Origin: Mycoplasma elephantis ATCC 51980 | GTDB lineage: Bacteria; Bacillota_I; Bacilli_A; Mycoplasmatales; Metamycoplasmataceae | Length of the DNA: 64,000 nucleotides | Assembly (NCBI RefSeq): GCF_000687815.1 | Contig: NZ_JHXU01000002.1 | Coordinates: 31,819-95,818, forward strand | Direction: 5' to 3' | Part shown: positions 55,961 to 64,000 of the stretch, in pieces | Numbering within the stretch: position 1 is the stretch's first letter | Layout of the letters: every line of letters starts with the position of its first letter | The notes under the pieces: generated by a model | What the model saw: only the letters and a program-made list of their open reading frames with translations | Told to the model about the DNA's origin: nothing | Databases searched by the model: none | Position numbers and translations under genes: made by a program

Positions 55961-58900
55961 TATTTTATCTCCTTTTTATGAATTTTGCTAATGCTCTTAT
56001 AAAGTGGTTTAGCATTTGCAAATTGTCTTATTATATTTTTAGATATGATACTAATGTTATTATTTTTTAAATACTGTCATAATTTTTCACTTGTTTGTTC
56101 GCAACAATGATCTTTGTAATCTCCTATTTTATAATCCATGTGTAAATCTTCAGTAATTTTTAAATCAAATGTTTCATTTAAATTATTTTTAAAATGATAA
56201 ATAAATTCTAATTCATTGTTTTCATTCAAACGTTTTTCGTATTTATTGTTTGGGTCAAGATAATAATTACGAATTTTTTTAAGACCATTTAATAAAATCA
56301 CTTCTAAATGAAGCATTTTTTTGTATGCATATTGTTTCGCATTTAAAAAAGTATTAAAATCAACTAATTCTACATGAGATATTAGCGAATTATTTAATTT
56401 CTTCAATGAAAATTTTATTTTTGATTCTCCTTGAAAAATTTCATCAATTAATTTTTCATGTTTTTTTCTATTTTGTTCAATTATTTCTTTATTTGCATTT
56501 TCATTAATTATTTTATCAACAGTTTTTGAAATAGATTCATCAGTTATAATTTCATTATTTTCTTTTAATAATTTAATTGCCTCTATAGATACCAATCCAT
56601 ATTGAGAAATTCAACTATCTAAATCAATTTTTTTTGTTTCAAAATCAAAAGCATCAAAAATTTCTGCATTATTTATGCTAGAAACAAAATTGCTTAATTT
56701 TTTGATAATACTGTCTTTATATTTTTCTCTTTCATAATTTTGATTAACATTTTCACTCAAAAAGAAACCTTGATCTTTCAAACTTTTTATTTCGAGAATT
56801 TGATCAATTTTTTTATTAATAAATTTTGCAAGACCCAAATTATTTGTAGTATTTATATTTTTTATTTTTTAATATAGTCTTCACAAATATTTTCGATTTC
56901 ATTTTTGTTTTCCAAACTTAACTGAATTCTTACTGAATGGCTCATTTTATTATCTTTTTTATTTATAATTGTTTTAATTTTTTCATCATATTCAAGTGTT
57001 TCATTGAATTTTTCCCATAATTTATTTAAGTCTTTTGATTCTAAATTATTTGTTTTATTATTTAAATGCTGTATTAAATTTCTAAATTCTCGAAAGTTAT
57101 GCAATATGGTCTTTTCATTTTTAGAAATTTGCAGATTGTTTATTTTTGTATATAAATCACGATCATCTTGTTTTTTATCTTTAATATGTGGATGTTTTTC
57201 ATATCAATCTTCTATTGACCTAGAAATTTTGGTTGACCTAAATATAATTTCTTTTATTAAATTTTCTTCAGTAATAAAACAAAAACTATCAAAATTTTTC
57301 TTTAAATCGTTAAATTCTTGTATTTTAAATCATAATAAATCGTCATAAAATTTTTTATATTCTTTATTAAATTTTTGATATTCTAAATTTAAATCATTAT
57401 ATTTTTTTGATTCATTTTCTAAATTAGAATTAGTATTAATTTTCTTTATTTTGTTGTTTAAATTGTTAATTTGATCTTTAATGTCAATAAATTTTTCTCA
57501 AAAATCAGTTTTAGAAAAATATTTCTCTGTTTGTTCATTGATTTTAAAATCAAACATCTTTGTAATTTTTTTAAAACTACTATTTCCTAATAGTTCAATA
57601 TAATGTAAATTATTTAAAACAATTTTAATAATTTCTTTGTTTCGAACTTCTTTTTCCAATAATTTATAATTTATTGTTTTTAATTCATCGCTATTCAATT
57701 CAGAAAATTTAAATAATTCGAAATATCGTTTAGAATCAATTGAATTGATTATTTCATTTTCAGGAAATATTTTGTATGAACGCAACAAGGAAATTAATTT
57801 TAAGTATTCTAAATAATCTTTTGATTCATTAATGTTTTGAATCAATTTTGAGTTAACATATTTTAATATTTTAAAATTATTTATTTTTTTTAAAATCTTA
57901 TATTTTTCACCAACTTTATCTAATGAAACTTTTTTAACATTATTTATAATATCTTCATAAATAAGATTAAAATATTGTTCTTCATCTTTTTCATTCAATT
58001 TTTCTAAAATAATAATTTCAAATTTTTCATCTCTTTCATAATTATTTATGGAAATTTGTTTAACTGTTTTTTTACATAAATGAAATAATGTATTGTTTAG
58101 CAATGTTAATTTTTGTAATCCAAATTCATCTAATAACTCTTTTTTATTTATTAGATCATCATACATTTCTATTAATTCTAAAGGATTGATATCGCCATAT
58201 ACTTTGGAATTAGAAATCGGTAATTTATTAATAAATTCTTCATATTTTTTATTAAAAATATTTGATTTCATAAATGAAATTAAATATTTATATTTTTCAT
58301 CTTGTTCTATTTTATTAAAAATTTTTAAAGTATTTTCATCAGTGGCTAATATTGCCAATTGTTCTTTTGAATCATGCATTTCAATACTATAATTAATTTC
58401 ATAATTAATAAACTTTAATTCAGCATTTAAAAATTCAACTTCTTTAATAACAACATTTTTATCTTTATTATTTTCTTCTTGAATTTCTTCTAAATATCTA
58501 TTTTTTATCATAGAAATAATGTCTTGGCTCATCTCTTTATCGGAATTTCAAAATACGTTTTTTTCAATTGATTCTATTTCTATTTCTTTAGCATCGATAT
58601 TTTTTTCAATCAACAAACCATTAACAAAAGGTTTATAAATATTTATTGTATGTTGCGTTGTTTTTTCTTCGAAAGCTATGGGGTTAGCATTATCAAATTG
58701 TTTTTTGATATATTTGTGCAATGTAATTTCACCAATCATTAAGTTAAATTGATTATCCTTTGCGTCTTTTTTAACAAAATCTTGATTATTAATTTCAATA
58801 TACTTCATTTCGTGAAGTCTTATTATTCTTTTATATAAAAAATCTAAAAACAATTTTTTCAAGTTAAGTTTTTCATTTAATAATTTTATAAAATCTTTAT

Positions 58901-59051
58901 CGGGATCATCTAAATTTTTATATAAGACAAATAAAATATAAAAATCTAATTCTTCAATTGGTATTGGTTTAGTTTTATAGTATTTTAAATATATTTTTTT
59001 ATAAGGAATTGGTAATTTATCAGTTTTTCTCATAAATTTCTTCTCCTTCAA
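55960..59051 (-). pseudogene. large alpha-helical protein of three-gene system, one frameshift
   Basis: About 1030 aa when joined; no family recognised. Residues ~1-165 (IPIEELDFYILFVLYKNL, RIIRLHEMKYIEI) look like a winged-helix domain. The rest is Lys/Glu/Asn-rich helix, probably coiled-coil (DQINNLNNKIKKINTNSNL), with a C-terminal DLHMDYKIGDYKDHCCEQ. The upstream frame ends ENICEDYIKK at TAA 56862, and the downstream frame continues IKNINTTNNLGLAKF. One extra A in the A6 run at 56865-56870 would join them. The start at 59051 (alternatively 59033) overlaps the helicase 3' end by 35 nt; its stop overlaps the AAA+ gene ATG. TGA Trp codons at 58545 and 56605. Confidence 0.65.
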
Positions 59052-62000
59052 TTTCTTTTGAACCTATTAATCCTTGTTTTATCATATTAATATATTTGAT
59101 TAATAGTTCTTTTCCACGAAATTTCTCTTTTTCTTCCAAATAATATTCAAATGCACCAACCAAAAATAAAATATTTTTTGTTCTAGATGCGGCAACATTA
59201 ATTCTTTCTTCTTCAATTAAAAAATCTAAATTTCTCGCGCTCTTTTTTTGTATATTAATATTTTTATTTTGTAATTTGTATTTAGCTCGCACAAAATCAA
59301 CAATAATTATTTCTTTTTCCCTTCCTTGAAAGTTATCTATAGTATCGACTTTAATTTTTAAATCCTTAAATCTTTTATTAGATAAAACAAGATGTCTTGT
59401 AATAGATTTTTGCTTAGATGTTAATCAAATAATTCCGATTTTACCAATTAATTTTTTAGCATCATTTTCTTCTAATAAATTTTCAATAATTTTTGTAGTA
59501 ATTATTGCATTGTATTGGTTAAGTAAGCCTCTATTAAGTTTGTCATTTTTATATTCATCAAATTTTGGAACATTTGTTACTAATTCAGTTTGATCAAATG
59601 CATCTGTTTCACTATATTTAATTTCTTCATTGATTATTCTTTTATATGAATCGGGAATTTTTGAAGTATCAATTAAATATATTTTTTCGTCATTCTTTAA
59701 AAATGATATTTTTTCAAATTCTTTTTGCTCTCTACCTACTTCTAATTTTTCAACCGAATCATAAAAATTATTAACAAGATCATTTATTGACTTATTAAAT
59801 CTATATTGTATTTTTAAAAAGGAATAAATTTTTTCTCCGTATGATGAGTGTCTTGTTTGTATTTGTTTTATTTTGTTTTTAAATATTGGATTGCTAAATA
59901 GTCCATCAACAATATCAGAAAATTGCTTCTCATTTTCTTCATCTGAATTGCTTTCTTCCATTTGAAACATTGTTAGCAAACCTCGAATGTCTATTTGGTT
60001 GTGATATAGTTCTTTCAAAACTTCTTTATCTTTTTCAAAATCAGATATTGGCTGCAATTGTTTGTAATCTCCACACATAATAAATTTATGAGAAATAATC
60101 ATTCTAGAAATAATCTCTGGAGTGCATGTTTTAGAAACTTGATCCATTATGGTAATGTCAATAGGATATTCAAATCAAATATCGCGTTCTTCTTCTCCTA
60201 TTGTGATTTTTGTGTTAGCTGTAGTTGTGAAACCTAATAAATTTATTAAACTTCTACTATTAACATAATCTATAAATTCATTTTTACATTCATTTTGATA
60301 TTCATTATTTAAATTTTCTTGTTGATTTTTAAAGTAATTTTTTGCTAATTCATCTATTTCGTTTTTTGATTTTTGTTTAGTTTTTTGTAACAAATAATCG
60401 TATAAATCATTTTCTGAAAGAAAAATAATTTTTTCTTTTTCTAAAATATTTATTATTAAATCTTGATATTTTTCTTTTTCTTCTTTATTTAACAAAATAT
60501 CTCAATTATTTAATAATTCTTTTTTGTTAGTTGGTCTTTCCAAAATTCAATAATTTTTCTGTATATTAACGCCCGAAATTTTATAATTTATATCTATATC
60601 TTCGTCTTCATATTCACTTATTTTAGATATATATCTTTCTGCATTATATATAGTATCTTCAATAGTTTGTTGACTATCAATATATTTATTTATGATGTCT
60701 TCATTATAAATTTTTGATCATTCATGAAAATAAATTTCATCTTTTTGAATATGTATATTATTTTCGAGATATTTCATTATATTTTGAAATGTTGCTTTAT
60801 CAACAAGTTCTTTACCTTTTTCATTAGTTAAATTGAATAAATTATTTTTTATTTTTTCTGTGAAATTTGTATAAAGATTGTCAAGGCTATATTTATTATT
60901 GTCATCATTTTTTGATTTTTTATAAATTATTATATTGGGATTATTTTTATTTGTTTCATCATAACGTTCTAAACAATTAATTATTGCCTCATGAGTAGAT
61001 GAAGTAATTAACACATTATTGTTGTTTTTTATATAGTAATCTACAACAGCACAAATTGTTTGAGTTTTACCTGTACCAGGCGGGCCTTGCAAATAGTATG
61101 TATCATCTGTAGAAATAATTCCTTTAACTGCATTAATTTGTTCCTGGTTCAGTTTTCATTTATTTTCTATACTAATATCAATTTCTTTTTTATTTTTAAT
61201 TGAACCCGGATGAATAAGTGATTTTATCATATAAGGATTTCTTACATATCCCTTTTTAGCATTCAATATTGCATAGAAATAACGTTTCATTTTAAGATAT
61301 AAACCATGATTATATAATGAACAATATAAAAAGTCTTTTTCATAATGGCTAGATCATGATGATAAATTTTCCAATTTTAATTCTTTGGGTGTATTATTGT
61401 TTTCTTTTCTTAAATCTTCTTTTAATTCAATAGAATAAAAATAATATTTTTCTTTTTTATAAAAATCTCATCATTCTTTTTGTTTTTTACTTAATTTTTC
61501 TATTGTATTAATTTGGTCTTCTTCTTTTTCTATATCAGCTTCTATTTCTTGTTTTTTTCTATTTGCCTCTTCTATTATTTCATTATTTTGATTTAATTTA
61601 TGATTTAATTGATCTTTAATTTTTTGGCATTCGTCTTGAATATTATTAATTTTTATTTGTAAATCTTTATTGTCTTTTTTAATATTTTCTATTTCTATTA
61701 ATTTTTTTCTTTTATTCTTTTTTACATCTTTTGCATTTAATGGTGCTTTGAATTCATTTAATTCTTCAATTTTGCTTTTATTTATAGAAATTTTTTCTTT
61801 TAGTGAGCGTAAATAAAGATCTTTTTTTTCTAATTCTAAATCTGCTTTTTGGCTAAGTTTTTCATTTTCTTTTTCTTGAATCTCAATTTTCTTAGTTAAT
61901 TCTAAGTTTTTGTTTGTTAATTCATTTTTTTTATTTTTATGATTATTAATTTTTTCTTGTCACAAATGTAAAGTATTTTTAATATTAAATTCTTCATTTA

Positions 62001-62898
62001 TGATAATAAATATTTTTCTAGAATCATCTTCATCCCAATCAGGACCATAAATGTTTGGGTTAATTTTTTCTTTGATTTCAAGTTCGTTTTTGGAAATTAA
62101 AACTAGGTTATATCATTCAGGTAATTTCAATTCATAATTGGGTTCATCTAATAAATTTGGACCGCTTTTAATTTCTTTTTTTTCATCAAATATATTTATA
62201 TCTAGATTGAAAATTTTTTTACTAATTTCTTTCTCTGATCTATCATTGTCATGTAAAAATAAATATAAAAAATTTAAGTATTTATCAAATTGAATATTTT
62301 CATCATTTAAATCTTTATTTTGCAATATGGGTCTTAATTTATCTAAAATTCTTAAAATTGAATCATTTTTTTCGGTTTGTTTAATAAATTTTATTTCTTT
62401 GAATAAATTATTAGAAATTGAGTCAAATGGTTCTAAATCAAAAAATTCAATTCGTGATAATTGAAATCAAAATCCTCTTTTATCTTTTCGATCATATTTA
62501 AATGTGAAAAAAAGTGTTACAGTATTATGGTCTGTATCATCAATTTTTTTATTATCTTTATATTTTCCGCTAATAGATATATTTAAAATATCAAACTTAC
62601 CCGATTCTTTCTTTTTTTCGAAATATTGACCAACTGTATTACTTGACAAGGATTGATTGCATATAATTTTAAATAAATCTAAATTTTTAAATGTGTACAA
62701 TGTTTTTTCTAACAGTTCTTTACAATCATCTTTTTTGTTATTATATGCTCTTTGTAAAATTGGTTCTATTATTGATTTCAGTGATATATTTTTTTTATAA
62801 TCATTACTGGTAGTTTTTAAATCGGGAATAGAACATTGTTGATTTAAGTCAACTTCTTCATCATTATTTAAACAATTTATTATAAGTATTTCATTCAT
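59017..62898 (-). CDS. SF1 (DNA2/NAM7-like) helicase with coiled coil, first gene of three-gene system
   Basis: 1293 aa, intact. N-terminal ~260 residues unknown; ~285-470 a long coiled coil (KNLELTKKIEIQEKENEKL, ELNEFKAPLNAK). Helicase core: Q motif LNQEQINAVKGI, Walker A QGPPGTGKTQT (near residue 604), motif II-like IDITIMDQVSK with Gln for the second acidic residue (DQ instead of DE), motif III IMCGDYKQLQPI, motif V TIDNFQGREKEIIIV, motif VI NVAASRTKNIL. UPF1-like. A TGA just before TAA at 59017 is Trp. Upstream lies an (AT)n tract. Overlaps gene 2 by 35 nt, so genes 1-3 form one coupled operon. Role in DNA or RNA defence is inferred. Confidence 0.8.
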
Positions 62899-62935
62899 AT
62901 TTTTGCCTATAAAGATTAATTATCTTTAATATAAC

Positions 62936-62956
62936 ATATATATATATATATATATA
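62936..62956. repeat. (AT)n tract in helicase-operon promoter
   Basis: 21 nt of uninterrupted AT dinucleotides. Read on the minus strand, it occupies the -35/spacer interval upstream of a TATATT -10-like box for the three-gene operon. Length changes would alter promoter spacing. Confidence 0.7.
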
Positions 62957-63188
62957 AATATAGTAATTATATGTATAAAAATGTTTCACAATCAAAATAA
63001 TTAAAAATAAATTCTTATTATTTTAATTCACTTATATAATAGAAAAAATATCATTTATAGCATAGTTATTGAAGATGAATCATTTTTAATAATAAAATTA
63101 ATTTTTTGTATTTGTTTTTAACAATATTCATTTTAATAAAAACAATATTTAAAAATTTATACAATAGCTAAATTTGCATCAATTAATA

Positions 63189-63194
63189 TATAAT
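63189..63194 (+). promoter_or_regulatory. -10 box of tRNA-Trp
   Basis: Perfect TATAAT 15 nt before the tRNA 5' end. No good -35 is seen at standard spacing. Confidence 0.5.
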
Positions 63195-63209
63195 GGTAAT
63201 ACAATAATT

Positions 63210-63283
63210 GGGGGTTTAGTATAATGGTAGTGCTACAGATTCCAAACCTGTTTGCGTGGGTTCGATTCCTACAACCCCCGCCA
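63210..63283 (+). tRNA. trnW: tRNA-Trp (CCA anticodon)
   Basis: 74-nt tRNA with encoded CCA. Acceptor GGGGGTT/AACCCCC, discriminator G, T-arm GTGGG-TTCGATT-CCTAC. The anticodon loop is TTCCAAA (63240-63246), so CCA reads UGG. The base pair next to the loop is A-C, a mismatch. Most Trp codons in this genome are UGA and need a second tRNA-Trp (UCA), which is not in the window. Followed by a strong terminator. Confidence 0.93.
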
Positions 63284-63292
63284 TATGTAAAT

Positions 63293-63327
63293 AAAAGGAT
63301 TGATAAAAAATCAATCCTTTTTTCATT
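63293..63327 (+). terminator. tRNA-Trp terminator
   Basis: Stem AAAAGGATTGA/TCAATCCTTTT with an A-rich loop and a T-run, 10 nt after the tRNA CCA. Confidence 0.9.
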
Positions 63328-63464
63328 TTTAAAATAATAAAAGTAATTTATTATTTAATTTTTTATTATTGAAAAAATAATTTTGATATTTTAAAATGAT
63401 TAAACTTGTGTAATTTCTTTATTTTTATTTTGAATTTTTATTATCTTTCACTACTCTCCATATC

Positions 63465-63629
63465 CTAACCAAATAATAATCACATTAAAATTGGAATGAG
63501 TTTAAAAGCCAACCAGACAATACCACAACAACCAAGAATAGCTGTAAGCGCATATGCAATTGTATAAAATTTTTCCTTAAAATCCATATCACATCATTCT
63601 TCTCACCAACTTTTGTTATCATGATCCAT
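63465..63629 (-). CDS. 54-aa membrane protein, tryptophan-rich
   Basis: Small gene made visible only by reading TGA as Trp (five TGA). Product starts MDHDNKSWWEEWCDMDF, then YTIAYALTAILGCCGIVWL and IPILMWLLFG, i.e. an acidic Trp-rich N-terminus and one or two membrane segments. AAAAGGA precedes the ATG by about 8 nt. No family recognised; it could be a toxin-like or regulatory small protein, but nothing in the sequence decides this. No neighbours in the same direction within the window. Confidence 0.6.
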
Positions 63630-63885
63630 ATATATATCCTTTTCTATGTCATTCACTAATAAAAATATTTTTTATGTTAATGTAACCATAGTATATATTA
63701 TTTTTTTATTGAAATGAGGATTATTTTTTAGTGAATTATAAGTATTAGTTTGATTATTTAATTGTGTTTTTTAAAATAATAATTCTACTAAAAAATAGGA
63801 TAAATCTTATTTTTTTCATATTTTTTTATTTTTTTACTAGAAATCACGATTTTTTTGACATTTTATTAATGAGGTAATAGAAATT

Positions 63886-64000
63886 ATGAAAAAAATTGAA
63901 AAAATAACATTGATAAAAACTGAAAAAGCCACCAAAAAAGAAATTAATCAAGTTTTTAATAAATTTGAGAATATCAAATGTGATAGAATGATAAATGAAG
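63886..64000 (+). CDS. partial gene, hypothetical protein running off the window
   Basis: Open frame from the ATG at 63886 to the window end, starting MKKIEKITLIKTEKATKKEI and continuing NQVFNKFENIKCDRMINE. GAGG lies 12 nt upstream. Too little is present to assign a family. The 256 nt before it contain no other gene. Confidence 0.5.
   Translation, partial: MKKIEKITLIKTEKATKKEINQVFNKFENIKCDRMINE

Larger units (their letters stand above)
62899..63209. other. 311-nt intergenic region between helicase operon and tRNA
   Basis: No gene supported. Contains a palindromic AAAGATTAATTATCTTT (62911-62927) just before the helicase start, a minus-strand TATATT -10-like box (62928-62933), an (AT)n tract and, on the plus strand, the tRNA promoter at its right end. 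Confidence 0.6.

Noticed and set aside
1..64000. CRISPR array or cas genes
   Set aside because: No regularly spaced repeat units and no Cas protein were found; AbiF-like homology to Cas13 ancestry is not a CRISPR system.
1..64000. Insertion sequences or transposases
   Set aside because: No transposase-like protein and no matching terminal repeats were seen anywhere in the window.

Overview
This window comes from a mollicute (Mycoplasma in the broad sense, most like the hominis/pulmonis branch). The DNA is very AT-rich, and UGA must be read as tryptophan: nearly every housekeeping gene has in-frame TGA codons at Trp positions. The tmRNA tag resembles the M. pulmonis type, and a p37/Cypl-type lipoprotein operon is present. 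All CDS coordinates use translation table 4, so TGA is never counted as a stop.

Housekeeping backbone. rpsD, rpmE, a lipoprotein and a DUF2188-like protein are followed by ssrA (tmRNA) and smpB (1-3.2 kb). Then come an ABC-F ATPase, tyrS, a thiamine/TPP ABC transporter under a TPP riboswitch, rpsO, rluD, adh, uvrA, hprK-lgt-trxB, folD and valS (8.3-27.1 kb). The next block holds an ECF-type S component with a 703-aa partner, rlmH, mnmG, nadE, a YebC-family gene, a triple-DUF2188 protein, def-deoB, rsmD, a YitT-family protein and uvrC (27-40.9 kb). A 1269-aa surface protein follows. A deoxynucleoside kinase, a Trp tRNA (CCA) and a 54-aa membrane protein lie near the right end.

Three accessory regions look like genome defence. 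Island 1 (3.4-8.3 kb) has a DNA methyltransferase with a (GA)10 tract in its 5' coding end (OFF in this sequence), a frameshifted GmrSD-like (DUF262/DUF1524) protein, and an AbiF-like HEPN protein that converges with a candidate small structured RNA. Island 2 (44.8-53.1 kb) is a type I restriction-modification locus: hsdM (frameshifted), one full hsdS, two silent hsdS half-cassettes, a tyrosine recombinase and hsdR. Its exact inverted repeats would let two first and two second specificity domains be shuffled. Island 3 (54.1-62.9 kb) is a three-gene overlapping operon of an SF1 helicase with a long coiled coil, a large alpha-helical protein and a two-domain Hsp100-like AAA+ ATPase. I cannot match it to a named system, and it is the best candidate for something undescribed.

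Five genes in these islands each carry one frame disruption, four in or beside short homopolymers and one in a dinucleotide repeat. No housekeeping gene in the window is broken. This points to phase variation or decay of defence genes rather than uniform sequencing error, although that must be checked with reads.
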